In this document: positions 24,937 through 34,022 of the stretch, in pieces
Layout of the letters: every line of letters starts with the position of its first letter
Position numbering within the stretch: position 1 is the first letter of the stretch
Origin: an uncultured Eubacteriales bacterium
Lineage (GTDB): Bacteria; Bacillota; Clostridia; Oscillospirales; Oscillospiraceae
Direction: 5' to 3'
DNA length: 64,000 bases
NCBI GenBank assembly: GCA_900317905.1
Contig: ONIN01000007.1
Span: 19,671 to 83,670, forward strand
Made by a program: the position numbers and the translations under genes
Notes under the pieces: generated by a model
Database searches by the model: none
What the model was told of the DNA's origin: nothing
What the model saw: only the letters and a program-made list of their open reading frames with translations

Positions 24937-27345
24937 TTACTTGACGTCCCAGATGCGCTTGGCATACTCGAGGATGGCGCGGTCGGCGGCGAAGAAGCCG
25001 CTCTGGGCCGTGTTCACCAGAGACATGCGGGCGCGCTCGTTGGGATCGGAGATGACGGAGTACATCCGGTCGTGGCAGTCCACGTAGCTGTCGAAGTCGG
25101 CAATGAGCATGTAGGGGTCGCCGCCGTACAGCAGGCCGCCCGCCAGGTCGGAATAGCTCTCGCCGTCGGAGTAGCCCTGGTTCATGCGCTCCAGCACCCG
25201 CTGCAGCCGCCAGCTGTTGTTGACGTAGTTGGGCGGATAGTAGCCATTGCGTTTGACGTTCTCCACCTCGTCGGCGTGGAGACCGAAGAGGAACATGTTC
25301 TTGTCGCCCAGACGCTCGAACATCTCCACATTCGCGCCGTCCAGGGTGCCGATGGTCACGGCGCCGTTCATCATCATCTTCATGTTGCCGGTGCCGGAGG
25401 CCTCCTTGCCGGCGGTGGAGATCTGCTCGGAGACCTGCACGGCGGGCATGAGGATCTCAGCCGCAGAGACGCGGTAGTTCTCGATGAAGTGCACCTGCAG
25501 CCGATCCTTGCAGACCGGGTCGTGGTTCACGTCGTTGGCCAGAGAGCACAGCAGCTGGATGATGCGCTTGGCAGTGGCGTAGCCCGCCGCGGCCTTGGCG
25601 CCGAACATGAAGGTGCGGGGCACGAAGTTCTGGTTGGGATCGTCGTGGAGCCGCTGCTGCAGATGGGTGATGAGCATGGCGCACAGCAGCTGGCGCTTAT
25701 ACTCGTGCAGACGCTTGACCTGGGTGTCCAGGATGGCGTCGGTGTTCAGAACGAAGTCGCCCTGGTTGACAAACTTGGAAAGACGGAGCTTGTTCTCCTT
25801 CTTGATCTCCTCCACCCGCTGCTGGACGGTGCCGTCCTCGGCAAATTCCGCGAGACGCGCCATCTTCTCCGGATGGAGCAGGTAGTCGTCGCTGCCCAGC
25901 AGATCGCAGACCAGGCTGTGGAGGCCGGGGTTGATCTGGGCCAGCCACCGGCGGTGGTCGATGCCGTTGGTGACATAGGTGAAGCGGCTGGGATTCAGGC
26001 TGCAGACATCTTTGAACAGGTCGTTTTTCAGAATCTCGCCGTGGAGGCCGGAGACGCCGTTGACGGTCTTGCAGGTGGCGAGGCACATGTTCGCCATGTG
26101 GACCTTGCCCTCGGCGATGATCAGATTCTTGCCGACTCTGGAGTCATTGCCGAACTGCTCACGGAGATAGTCGCACCAGCGGCGGTTGATCTCGCAGATG
26201 ATCTCCCAGATTCTGGGCATCTGGCTCTGGATCAGGCCCTGGGGCCAGGTCTCCAAAGCCTCGGACATGACGGTGTGGTTGGTGTAGTCGAAGCACTCGG
26301 TCACGATGGCCCAGCTCTCGTCCCAGCCCATCTCATACTCGTCCATGAAGATACGCATGAGCTCGGGGATCATGAGAGTCGGGTGGGTGTCGTTGATCTG
26401 GATGACATGGTGCTCGGCGAAATTCTTCACGGTGCCGTAGCGCTTGACGTGCTCGCGCACGATGGTCTGGGCCGTGGCGGAGACGAAGAAATACTGCTGG
26501 CGGAGACGGAGGGTCTTGCCCTGCATGTGGTCGTCGGCGGGATAGAGCACCTTGGTGATGACCTCGGCCATGGTGCGGCTCTCCAGCGACTTCATATAGT
26601 TGCCGGTGGCAAAGGAGTACATATCCAGATCGGTGGTGCTGTGGGCCTCCCAGAGACGGAGGGTGTTCACGCGGGTGTTGTTATAGCCCGCAATCAGCAT
26701 ATCCCGCGGCACCGCCAGGACGCTCTCATAGCCCTGGAGCTCGCCGTGGAAATGGCCGAACTGATCCCACTGGGCCTCCACGCGGCCGCCGAAGCGCACC
26801 TCCACCATGTCCTCATATCTCGGCACCAGCCAGCTCTCAGCCGCGGTGCGCCAGTTGTCGGCCACCTCGGTCTGCTTGCCGTTTTCGATCTTCTGGCGGA
26901 ACATGCCCAGCTCGTAGCAGAGGCTGTAACCCGTGGCGGGGATGTCCTGGGTGGCCATGCTGTCCATGTAGCAGGCAGCCAGACGACCCAGACCGCCGTT
27001 GCCGAGGCCTGCGTCCGGCTCGGTCTCGAAAATATCCGCGGCGCTGCGGCCCATGTCCTCCAGCGCGCCGGTCAAAGCATTGGAGACGCCCAGGTTGAAG
27101 GCGTTCTTCATCAGAGAACGGCCCATCAAAAACTCCATGGACAGGTAGTGCACCTGGCGCTCCGGATTCTTGCGATCCTCAAAGGCCAGCACCCGGCTCA
27201 TGATCTCGCGGATCACGATGGCGGTGGCCTGGAACACCTGGACGTCCGTGGCCTCCACCGCGGTGACGCCGAAGTGGGCGCAGAGCTTATCTTCGATGGC
27301 GCTGCGCAGCTCGTCGCGGGAAATCTGATTGGTCATACTACTCAT
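24937..27345 (-). CDS. glgP: Glycogen/starch phosphorylase
   Basis: The 802-residue GT35 enzyme releases glucose-1-phosphate from alpha-1,4-glucan. Diagnostic segments are HYLSMEFLMGR, DAGLGNGGLGRLAACYMDS, INDTHPTLMIPELMR, VKRLHEYKRQLL and the PLP-lysine motif EASGTGNMKMMMNGA near residue 660. No N-terminal allosteric extension is present. A weak AAAGGA lies 12 nt before the first ATG; an ATG three codons later is possible. It is next to glgD and glgC but separated by a terminator. Confidence 0.95.
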   Translation of the reverse strand: MSSMTNQISRDELRSAIEDKLCAHFGVTAVEATDVQVFQATAIVIREIMSRVLAFEDRKNPERQVHYLSMEFLMGRSLMKNAFNLGVSNALTGALEDMGRSAADIFETEPDAGLGNGGLGRLAACYMDSMATQDIPATGYSLCYELGMFRQKIENGKQTEVADNWRTAAESWLVPRYEDMVEVRFGGRVEAQWDQFGHFHGELQGYESVLAVPRDMLIAGYNNTRVNTLRLWEAHSTTDLDMYSFATGNYMKSLESRTMAEVITKVLYPADDHMQGKTLRLRQQYFFVSATAQTIVREHVKRYGTVKNFAEHHVIQINDTHPTLMIPELMRIFMDEYEMGWDESWAIVTECFDYTNHTVMSEALETWPQGLIQSQMPRIWEIICEINRRWCDYLREQFGNDSRVGKNLIIAEGKVHMANMCLATCKTVNGVSGLHGEILKNDLFKDVCSLNPSRFTYVTNGIDHRRWLAQINPGLHSLVCDLLGSDDYLLHPEKMARLAEFAEDGTVQQRVEEIKKENKLRLSKFVNQGDFVLNTDAILDTQVKRLHEYKRQLLCAMLITHLQQRLHDDPNQNFVPRTFMFGAKAAAGYATAKRIIQLLCSLANDVNHDPVCKDRLQVHFIENYRVSAAEILMPAVQVSEQISTAGKEASGTGNMKMMMNGAVTIGTLDGANVEMFERLGDKNMFLFGLHADEVENVKRNGYYPPNYVNNSWRLQRVLERMNQGYSDGESYSDLAGGLLYGGDPYMLIADFDSYVDCHDRMYSVISDPNERARMSLVNTAQSGFFAADRAILEYAKRIWDVK

Positions 27346-27508
27346 GTTTTAAAAATCCTTTCCTGTATTGGAATCTATGACACGGCTCAGGACAAATGGG
27401 CCCCTCACCGGTATCTGCTTTCCCAACCGTCCGTTCAGGAACGGGGATCTGTTTCCGTCTGTCGGAAACACATATCCGTCACCGAAAAACACGCTCACAA
27501 AACTCGGA

Positions 27509-27540
27509 CATCCCGCACCTGCCGAAACAGGTGCGGGATG
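27509..27540 (-). terminator. Terminator after glgC-glgD
   Basis: CATCCCGCACCTG and CAGGTGCGGGATG form a perfect 13-bp stem. The T-run after it on the minus strand is weak, so some read-through into glgP is possible. Confidence 0.6.
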
Positions 27541-27566
27541 AACCTGAGAAAAAGGTTATTTTTTGC

Positions 27567-28673
27567 TTACACCTTGCTGCCTTTCGGAATCACCAGCGGC
27601 AGCTTCTCACCGCCGGCCAGGGTCACGTAGTCGGAGACCGTAACGTCCTTGTCGGAGATGATGTACTTCAGCGAAGCGCCGGCGCCCACCACGGTGTCCT
27701 GCATGAGGATGCAGTTTTCCAGCACCGCGCCGGGGGCCACGCGGACGCCGCGGAAGATGATGCAGTTTCTCACAGTGCCCTCGATGTAGCAGCCGTCAGC
27801 GATGAGGCTGTTGTGCACCTCGGCCTGCTCGCTGTAATAGGTGCTGACGTCGGAGCGCTCCTTGGTGCGCACCGGGCGATCCTCCGGGAAGAGATCGGCT
27901 CTGGGGCCCGGTTTCAGCATATCCATGCTGGACTCGAAATAGTCGGCCACGGAGTCGATGCGGCGGATGTAGCCATTGTACATGTAGATATCCATGTCGC
28001 CGCCCTGCTCCAGATAGGCAGCCAGGCAGTCACGATGGAAGTGGAAGCGGTTCTCCGCCTCGCAGCGGTCCAGCAGCGCCAGCAGCGTGTCCTTGCGAAC
28101 CACGTAGAGCTCGGTGGCCAGGACGCCCTGGCTGCCGTCGGTCTGGCGGAAGAGCACCTTCTCAGCCTTGCCGTCGGCCTTTTGGGTCAGACGGTAGTGG
28201 ACGTCCTTCGGCACGTAGTCCGAGCAGATAGCGGTGATGCCGCAGCCGGAGCGGATGTGCTGCTGGATGACGTCGGTAAGATCCACGTTGCAGACCACGT
28301 CCGCCGGGTAGAGGATGATGTGCTCCTGGGGAATGTCACGGACGTAGCGGATGACGGCGTTCAGCGCCTCGGCGGTGCCGACGTAGTCGCCCTCATGATG
28401 GGTGCCGAAGGGCGGCAGCAGCTTCAAACCGCCGCGGCGGCGGGAGATGTCCCAGGCCTTGCCGCCGGCCACATGGTCCAGCAGAGACTGGTAATCCCGC
28501 TGCATGATGACGCCCACGTCCCGGACGCCCGCGTTGGAGAGGGCGGACAGGGCGAAGTCGATGAGACGGTAGCGGCCTGCGAAGGGCAGCGAAGCGTTGG
28601 TGCGGTTGCGGGTCAGATCCCCCAGGGCGGGAGAGCTGTGGTAGGCATAGACGATACCATGGACGTTCTTCAT
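27567..28673 (-). CDS. glgD: Glucose-1-phosphate adenylyltransferase subunit GlgD
   Basis: The 368-residue protein has the nucleotidyltransferase fold but lacks the usual GGxGxRL loop at its N-terminus ([39 protein letters not shown]). This is typical of the regulatory GlgD partner of GlgC in Firmicutes. The C-terminal part has a left-handed beta-helix pattern ([33 protein letters not shown]). It forms a heteromer with GlgC for ADP-glucose synthesis. Its ATG overlaps the glgC stop by 4 nt. Confidence 0.93.
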   Translation of the reverse strand: MKNVHGIVYAYHSSPALGDLTRNRTNASLPFAGRYRLIDFALSALSNAGVRDVGVIMQRDYQSLLDHVAGGKAWDISRRRGGLKLLPPFGTHHEGDYVGTAEALNAVIRYVRDIPQEHIILYPADVVCNVDLTDVIQQHIRSGCGITAICSDYVPKDVHYRLTQKADGKAEKVLFRQTDGSQGVLATELYVVRKDTLLALLDRCEAENRFHFHRDCLAAYLEQGGDMDIYMYNGYIRRIDSVADYFESSMDMLKPGPRADLFPEDRPVRTKERSDVSTYYSEQAEVHNSLIADGCYIEGTVRNCIIFRGVRVAPGAVLENCILMQDTVVGAGASLKYIISDKDVTVSDYVTLAGGEKLPLVIPKGSKV

Positions 28674-29872
28674 GACTGCACCTCCTCACTGTCGTAGATC
28701 ATGGCGCCGGCGGGAACCTTGGCGCCGCAGGCGACCCGGACATCCGGGCCGATGGTGGCGACGCCCCAGCCCTCGCTGCCGTCCGGCTGCTGGCCCACAT
28801 GGGCCCCGGCGGCAACCACGGCGCGCTCGCCGAGGATGGCGTATTCCACCACTGCGCCGGGCTCCACCACGGCGCCGGGCATGAGCACGCTGTAGCTGAT
28901 CTGGGCGCCAGCGCCAACGGTGACGTTGGCGGAGAGGACGGAGTTGTCGACTCTGCCGTCGATGACGCAGCCCTCGGTGACGATGGAGTGCTCGATGTGG
29001 GCGTTGTCGCCGGCGTAGTGCGGCGGCCGGATCGGGCTTCTGGCACGGATGGGCCACAGGGGGTCGAAGAGGTTCAGGCTGGTGTTGCCCAGCATGTCCA
29101 TGTTGGCGTCCCACAGGCTGGTGATGGTGCCCACGTCACGCCAGTAGCCTTCGAACTGGTAAGGCAGCAGCTTTTCGCCGGCGGCCAGCATCTTGGGGAT
29201 GATGTTCTTGCCGAAGTCCTTGTCGGAGTTCGGGTCGTTCTCGTCGTCGATCAGGGCCTGGCGGAGCTTCTTCCAGTTGAAGATGTAAATGCCCATGGAG
29301 GCCAGATCGCTCTTCGGGTGGGCGGGCTTCTCCTCAAACTCCTCGATGAAGCCGTCGGCGCCCACGTTCATGATGCCGAAGCGGGTGGCTTCCTCCATGG
29401 AGACCTGGATGACCGCGATGGTGCAGGCGGCCTCCGCCTCCTCATGGGCGCGGAGCATCTTGGCGTAGTCCATCTTGTAGACATGGTCGCCGGAGAGGAT
29501 CAGCACGTTGTCCGGGTCGTACATCTCGATAAAGTCGATGTTCTGGTAGATGGCGTTGGCGGTGCCGCTGAACCAGGAGCCGCGCTCACCGGCGCTCTGG
29601 TAGGGCGGGAGAATGTAGACGCCGCCGTCCTCGGTGTCCAGATCCCAGGGCTGGCCGCTGCCGACGTAGCGGTTGAGCTGCAGGGGCTGATACTGCGTCA
29701 GGACGCCGACGGTGTCGATGCCGGAGTTGGCGCAGTTGGACAGCGGGAAGTCGATGATGCGATACTTGCCGCCGAAGGGCATGCCGGGCTTGGCGACCTT
29801 CGCCGTCAGCGCGTACAGACGCGAGCCCTGCCCGCCGGCCAGCAGCATGGCAATGCATTTCTTTTTCAGAAT
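28670..29872 (-). CDS. glgC: Glucose-1-phosphate adenylyltransferase catalytic subunit GlgC
   Basis: The enzyme makes ADP-glucose for glycogen. [16 protein letters not shown] is the nucleotide loop; [36 protein letters not shown] and the C-terminal beta-helix are typical. The start is unusual. AAGGAG (29884-29879) is ideally placed for an ATT at 29872, or less well for CTG at 29869. The only upstream ATG (29902) has no ribosome site, and a GTG at 29878 overlaps the AAGGAG. Family alignment also starts near KKKCIAMLL. Coordinates assume ATT. Confidence 0.9.
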   Translation of the reverse strand: MLKKKCIAMLLAGGQGSRLYALTAKVAKPGMPFGGKYRIIDFPLSNCANSGIDTVGVLTQYQPLQLNRYVGSGQPWDLDTEDGGVYILPPYQSAGERGSWFSGTANAIYQNIDFIEMYDPDNVLILSGDHVYKMDYAKMLRAHEEAEAACTIAVIQVSMEEATRFGIMNVGADGFIEEFEEKPAHPKSDLASMGIYIFNWKKLRQALIDDENDPNSDKDFGKNIIPKMLAAGEKLLPYQFEGYWRDVGTITSLWDANMDMLGNTSLNLFDPLWPIRARSPIRPPHYAGDNAHIEHSIVTEGCVIDGRVDNSVLSANVTVGAGAQISYSVLMPGAVVEPGAVVEYAILGERAVVAAGAHVGQQPDGSEGWGVATIGPDVRVACGAKVPAGAMIYDSEEVQS

Positions 29873-29945
29873 AACCACTCCTTCCCGGCCATGCGGATGC
29901 ATGACCGTTCATTTATATTCTCTTTTTTCTGAGGGACCGTCCCTC

Positions 29946-30542
29946 TTATTTCTTTTGGTTGAACCTGCTCATGGCCTTGTCGGGGCCGTCCTGAATGTAG
30001 CTGACGCAGGCCTCGGCCGCGGCTTTCACAGCGTCCTTGATGGTCTCGGCGTCCTCGTTCTGGAAGGTGCCCAAAACCCAGTCGGCCATGTCGTAGTCCG
30101 GGTGCGGCGGGGACCCCACCCCAACGCGGATTCTGGGAAACTGGTCGGAGCCCAGTCTCGAAATGATGCTCTTGAGCCCGTTATGACCGCCGGCGGAGCC
30201 CTTCTTCCGGATCCGCAGCTGCCCCACCGGGAGGCTCACCTCGTCGGAGACCACGATCACCCGTTCCGGCGGGACCTTGTAGAACTTCGCCGCCGGCGCC
30301 ACCGCGTCACCGGAGAGATTCATCATGGTCTGGGGCTTCATCAGGAGGACCTTCTCTCCCCCGATCTCGGCCTGACCGGTCAGGGCGTGGAACCGCAGCC
30401 GCTCCACCTTCACACCCAGCTGATCGCAGAGGGCGTCACAGGTGAGGAAGCCGGCGTTGTGCCTCGTGAAAGCGTACCGGGGCCCGGGGTTTCCCAGAAA
30501 CACCAGCAGCCACTGTACGCCGCCGGGATTGGAAAAGAACAT
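29946..30542 (-). CDS. pth: Peptidyl-tRNA hydrolase
   Basis: The hydrolase recycles peptidyl-tRNA that falls off ribosomes. It has FLGNPGPRYAFTRHNAGF with the catalytic His, LMKPQTMMNLSG, VVSDEVSLPVGQLRIRKKGSAGGHNGLKSI, and a normal end near residue 190. The ATG at 30542 lies 1 nt beyond the prs stop codon, so the two are translationally coupled. The open frame continues upstream inside prs, but those residues are not part of the family. Confidence 0.94.
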   Translation of the reverse strand: MFFSNPGGVQWLLVFLGNPGPRYAFTRHNAGFLTCDALCDQLGVKVERLRFHALTGQAEIGGEKVLLMKPQTMMNLSGDAVAPAAKFYKVPPERVIVVSDEVSLPVGQLRIRKKGSAGGHNGLKSIISRLGSDQFPRIRVGVGSPPHPDYDMADWVLGTFQNEDAETIKDAVKAAAEACVSYIQDGPDKAMSRFNQKK

Positions 30543-30543
30543 C

Positions 30544-31506
30544 TTACTCAAACAGAGAGGAGATGCTGACCTCCTCGTAGATGCGGGTGATGGCCTCGGC
30601 AAAGACCGGCGCCACGGAGAGGTACTTCACCTTCTCGCAGGCGGGCTGGTCGGTGGGATACGGGATGGTGTCCAGAAGCAGCAGCTCCTCGATGTGGCTC
30701 TGCTCCAGACGCTCGATGGCGGGCTTGGAGAGGACGCCGTGGGTGGCGCAGGCGATGACGCTCTCGCCGCCGCCCACCTCGATGACCGCTTTGGCCGCGC
30801 CGCAGAGGCTGCCGGCGGTGTCCACCAGGTCGTCCAGCAGGATGCACTTCTTGCCCTTCACGTCGCCGATCAGGTTCATGACCTCGGACTGGTTGGCCTT
30901 CTCGCGGCGCTTATCCACGATGGCCAGACCCAGACCCATCTTCATGGCGAAGGTACGGGCGCGGGCCACGCTGCCCACGTCGGGAGAGACGACCACCATG
31001 TCCTCTCTGCCATAGCCGAAGCGGCGCAGGTAGTGAGAGGCGAACAGCGGTGCGCCGAAGAGGTTATCCACGGGGATATCGAAGAAGCCCTGGATCTGCA
31101 GCGCATGCAGGTCCATGGTGAGCACGCGGTCGGCGCCGGCCTTGGTGATGAGGTTGGCGACCAGCTTCGCGGAGATCGGATCGCGGGCCTTGGCCTTACG
31201 GTCCTGGCGGGCATAGCCGAAGTACGGAATGACGGCGGTGACGCGGCCGGCGGAGGCACGCTTCAGCGCATCGATTATGACCAGCAGCTCCATGAGACTG
31301 TCATTCACGGGCTTGCAGGTGGACTGAACCACGAACACGTCCAGACCGCGCACCGGTTCATTGATGCTGATGGAGCACTCACCGTCCGCAAAGTTGGTGG
31401 CGGTGCAGCTGCCGATATTGACGCCCAGATGCTTGCAGATCAGATCTGCCAGGGCGGGGTTGGAGTTGCCGGTGAATACCTTGATACCTTTTCCGTGTGC
31501 AATCAT
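30544..31506 (-). CDS. prs: Ribose-phosphate pyrophosphokinase
   Basis: The enzyme makes PRPP from ribose-5-phosphate and ATP, feeding purine, pyrimidine, His and NAD synthesis, including Xpt and PncB in this window. IKVFTGNSNPALA, FADGECSISI, YFGYARQDRKAKARDPISAKLVA, DLHALQIQGFFDIPVDNL and the PRPP loop LLDDLVDTAGSLCGAA are diagnostic. Length is 320 residues. AGAGAGG precedes the ATG. It is the promoter-proximal gene before pth. Confidence 0.96.
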   Translation of the reverse strand: MIAHGKGIKVFTGNSNPALADLICKHLGVNIGSCTATNFADGECSISINEPVRGLDVFVVQSTCKPVNDSLMELLVIIDALKRASAGRVTAVIPYFGYARQDRKAKARDPISAKLVANLITKAGADRVLTMDLHALQIQGFFDIPVDNLFGAPLFASHYLRRFGYGREDMVVVSPDVGSVARARTFAMKMGLGLAIVDKRREKANQSEVMNLIGDVKGKKCILLDDLVDTAGSLCGAAKAVIEVGGGESVIACATHGVLSKPAIERLEQSHIEELLLLDTIPYPTDQPACEKVKYLSVAPVFAEAITRIYEEVSISSLFE

Positions 31507-31581
31507 ATGCTTCTCTACCTCTCTTAACCCAATTTTTCATTCTTCTGCAGAGGTCGGACAGGCCTCTGATTTTTCAAATCT

Positions 31582-31610
31582 ATTATAACAGCAAATTCCA
31601 CGCTTGGAAA
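31582..31610 (-). promoter_or_regulatory. Probable promoter of prs
   Basis: TATAAT (31587-31582) is perfect. A weak -35, TTTCCA (31610-31605), lies 17 bp away. Confidence 0.5.
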
Positions 31611-31779
31611 GAGGCGGCTTCCCGATTCTGAACGTTTTTTTTCAAGAAATCTGTGTAAATTGACCGCATGGCCTTGAACAGTTCGTTGAAAAAGACACAT
31701 TTTGCGCATTGGCGGACATTTGCGGAGATGCAAACGGAAGGTTGACGGAGTGTTGATTCTCTCACCAGTCCCAGATTGT

Positions 31780-31953
31780 GTCATTGCGAACCAGTCCGCA
31801 GACTGGTGTGGCAATCCGCATCCCCCGGCGGCGGAGAAATATCCAGCAAAACGTTGAGGCAAAGCGGATTCGCCTAACGCCTGCAAGAAATCAGTCTGTA
31901 CCGCAAGAGAACGGATTGCCACACCAGTGACGTCGGTCACTGGTTCGCAATGA
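31780..31953. repeat. Palindromic intergenic repeat, GTCATTGCGA family, copy 2
   Basis: The ends are GTCATTGCGA and TCGCAATGAC, with inner arms GTGGCAATCCG and CGGATTGCCAC as in copy 1. Both ends carry an extra AACCAGT-type palindrome. The 31507-32040 gap holds the prs promoter, this element, its flank module and a terminator, and no gene. Confidence 0.7.
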
Positions 31954-31970
31954 CAAGCTTTTTACTCTGC

Positions 31971-31988
31971 TCGATAAACTATAATTTG
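31971..31988. repeat. TCGATAAACTATAATTT flank module
   Basis: The module recurs at 45819-45836 (two bases different) and 58382-58398, always on the same side of a palindromic insert. Confidence 0.55.
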
Positions 31989-31994
31989 AGCAAA

Positions 31995-32035
31995 GAAAAA
32001 AACCACGCTGCAGAGACAAGCTCCGCAGCGTGGTT
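31995..32035 (-). terminator. Terminator of the Na/Pi symporter gene
   Basis: AACCACGCTGC and GCAGCGTGGTT form the stem. Eight T residues follow on the minus strand. Confidence 0.85.
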
Positions 32036-32040
32036 TGCAA

Positions 32041-33804
32041 TTATACGGCGTATTTCTCGGAATAGGCCTCGTAAGCCTGGTTGAAGTCCTCCTGCTGGGA
32101 GGCGCTGAGCATCTGGTGGTAGGCGTGGGTGTCGGCGCTGTTCTGGGCGGTCTCCATGATCATGAAGGCCAGCTTGTTGCAGCGGACCGAGATCTCCTCA
32201 TAATTTGAGACGATGTCGTTGAAGCTCATGCCCTGCTCGATGGTGCAGGTGCCGGCGCGGAGACGATCCACGTGGTGGTCGCGCATGGCCTCGCAGATGT
32301 TCTCGATGACCGCGGAAATGGCGGCGGTCTGCTTGGCGCTGCCCTGGTTCCGGCCCTCGAAGGCCCGGATGGCGCAGCTGAGGTTTTCGGCGGTGGCGGC
32401 CTGGAGCACCTTCAGCTCCTCCTGGGCCGTCTCGGAATACGTAATGCTCTTGGCGTTGACGTCCTTGGCCACGTGGGCGATGTTCATGGTGTGGTCGGAA
32501 ATTCGCTCGAAGTCCGACAGGGCGTGGAGGCACAGGGTCACGTCCTGGTTCTCGGTCTCGGTGAGCTCGCCTCTGGAGGCCTTCATCAGATACGTGCTGA
32601 CGCCGTCCTCGTAGGTGTCGCACTGCTTCTCCAGCCACTCGATCTCACCGAAGCCGTGGTCGGTGTATTCCTTCAGCAAGGCAGTACAGCGGGAAAGGCT
32701 GTCGGCGGCGCAGTTGGCCATGTCCTGGATGGCAGTGTGGCACTGGGCCAGGGCCAGGGCGGGATACTGGAGGAAGCGCTCCTCCAACAAGAGCTCCACG
32801 GCCTTGGGCTCGTCGGAGACGGTCTCCTTCTCCGGCACCAGCTTCATGGCGATCCGTTCCAGCAGCTTGATGCAGGGGGTCATCATGATGACGGTGGCGA
32901 GACGGAAGAGGGTGTTGACCAGAGCGATGTCCACGGCGTTCAGGGTGTGCTCCACGAAGCCGAAGTGGACCACGGCGTTGACCGCGTAGAAGAGGATGCC
33001 GCAGAGCACCGCGCCAAGGATGTCGATGGTCAGGTGCATGACGGCGGTGCGGCGGGCGTTGATGTCCGCACCCAGCGCGCTCAAAAGCACCGGCAGCGCG
33101 CCGCCCACGGCCACGCCCAGGACGATGGGGTACGCGGTTCCGAAGGTGATGGCGCCGGTGACGCTCAATGCCTGCAAAATACCGATGGCGGCCGCCGAGG
33201 ACTGGATGATGGCGGTGAAAACCATGCCCACCAGGAAGCCCAGCAGCGGGTTGGAGAACTTCGTCAGCAGCGAGATGAAGGCCTCGCTCTCCTGCAGCGG
33301 AGAGACGGCGGCGCTCATGGCGCTCATGCCGGTCATCAGGATGGTGAAGCCCAGCAGGATGGTGCCGACGGAGTTGCTGTTGGCCTTCTTGGAGAATTTG
33401 CGGAGGTAAATGCCGATGATGGCGAGGATGGCAGTGATGTTCGCAACGCTCAGAACGCTGGCGATGCCGCTGCCGCCGTTGCCCACGAAGGAAAGGCTGA
33501 CGATCCAGCCGGTGATGCTGGTGCCCAGGATGGAGCCGAGGATGATGCTGGCCGCCTGGGACAGCTGCATCATGCCCGAGGAGATGAAGCCGATGGCGAT
33601 GATGCTGGTGGCGGTGGAAGACTGGACCACGGCGGTGACCGCGGTGCCCAAAAGGATGCCCTTGATGGGCCGGTTGGTCAAGCGATAGAGGACGGCCTCC
33701 AGCTTGCCGCCGGCGACGCGGTTCAAACTGTCGCCCATGAGGGTGACGCCATAGAGGAACAGCGCAAGGCCGCTCAGGAGTGCCAGGATGTTGGTAATGG
33801 ACAT
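32041..33804 (-). CDS. Na/Pi cotransporter family protein with PhoU-like domain
   Basis: The N-terminal 320 residues have about nine membrane segments. Two inverted QSS repeats (VVQSSTATSIIAIGF and IIQSSAAAIGILQAL) are the family's sodium/phosphate site. The C-terminal 230 residues are helical and PhoU-like (LEERFLQYPALALAQCHTAIQDM, LSDFERISDHTMNIA). Such fusions import phosphate or act in signalling of phosphate state. The start is the ATG at 33804, with a purine-rich site inside the preceding codons. It is a single-gene transcript. Confidence 0.92.
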   Translation of the reverse strand: MSITNILALLSGLALFLYGVTLMGDSLNRVAGGKLEAVLYRLTNRPIKGILLGTAVTAVVQSSTATSIIAIGFISSGMMQLSQAASIILGSILGTSITGWIVSLSFVGNGGSGIASVLSVANITAILAIIGIYLRKFSKKANSNSVGTILLGFTILMTGMSAMSAAVSPLQESEAFISLLTKFSNPLLGFLVGMVFTAIIQSSAAAIGILQALSVTGAITFGTAYPIVLGVAVGGALPVLLSALGADINARRTAVMHLTIDILGAVLCGILFYAVNAVVHFGFVEHTLNAVDIALVNTLFRLATVIMMTPCIKLLERIAMKLVPEKETVSDEPKAVELLLEERFLQYPALALAQCHTAIQDMANCAADSLSRCTALLKEYTDHGFGEIEWLEKQCDTYEDGVSTYLMKASRGELTETENQDVTLCLHALSDFERISDHTMNIAHVAKDVNAKSITYSETAQEELKVLQAATAENLSCAIRAFEGRNQGSAKQTAAISAVIENICEAMRDHHVDRLRAGTCTIEQGMSFNDIVSNYEEISVRCNKLAFMIMETAQNSADTHAYHQMLSASQQEDFNQAYEAYSEKYAV

Positions 33805-33975
33805 ACAGGAACTTCCTTCCATAAAAACGGCAAAATCACAAATTTTGCCTATTATTAACTTGGATTTAACGTTATTTTAACAGATTTCACCCCCGCAAAA
33901 CAAGCGGTTTATGCAAAAAAAGCGCTATGCCTATTTTTTCGTGTTTTACCCAGTTGAATGTTGGCTTATCTGCAC

Positions 33976-34007
33976 AAAAAATGCCGTTCCGGAAAAACCG
34001 GAACGGC
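33976..34007 (-). terminator. Terminator of the TRAP permease gene
   Basis: GCCGTTCCGG and CCGGAACGGC form a 10-bp stem with a 5-nt loop and a T-run on the minus strand. Confidence 0.85.
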
Positions 34008-34022
34008 AACAGGCTGTTAAGT

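Noticed and set aside
24427-27630. A 1067-codon open frame antisense to glgP
   Set aside because: It is a codon-bias shadow of the GC-rich glgP gene: low complexity, rich in His, Gly, Val and Leu, no domain and no ribosome site.
29903-29945. A terminator for pth from the GAGGGAC hairpin
   Set aside because: On the pth strand the stem is short and followed by A residues, so it should not terminate; the T-rich tail is on the opposite strand.
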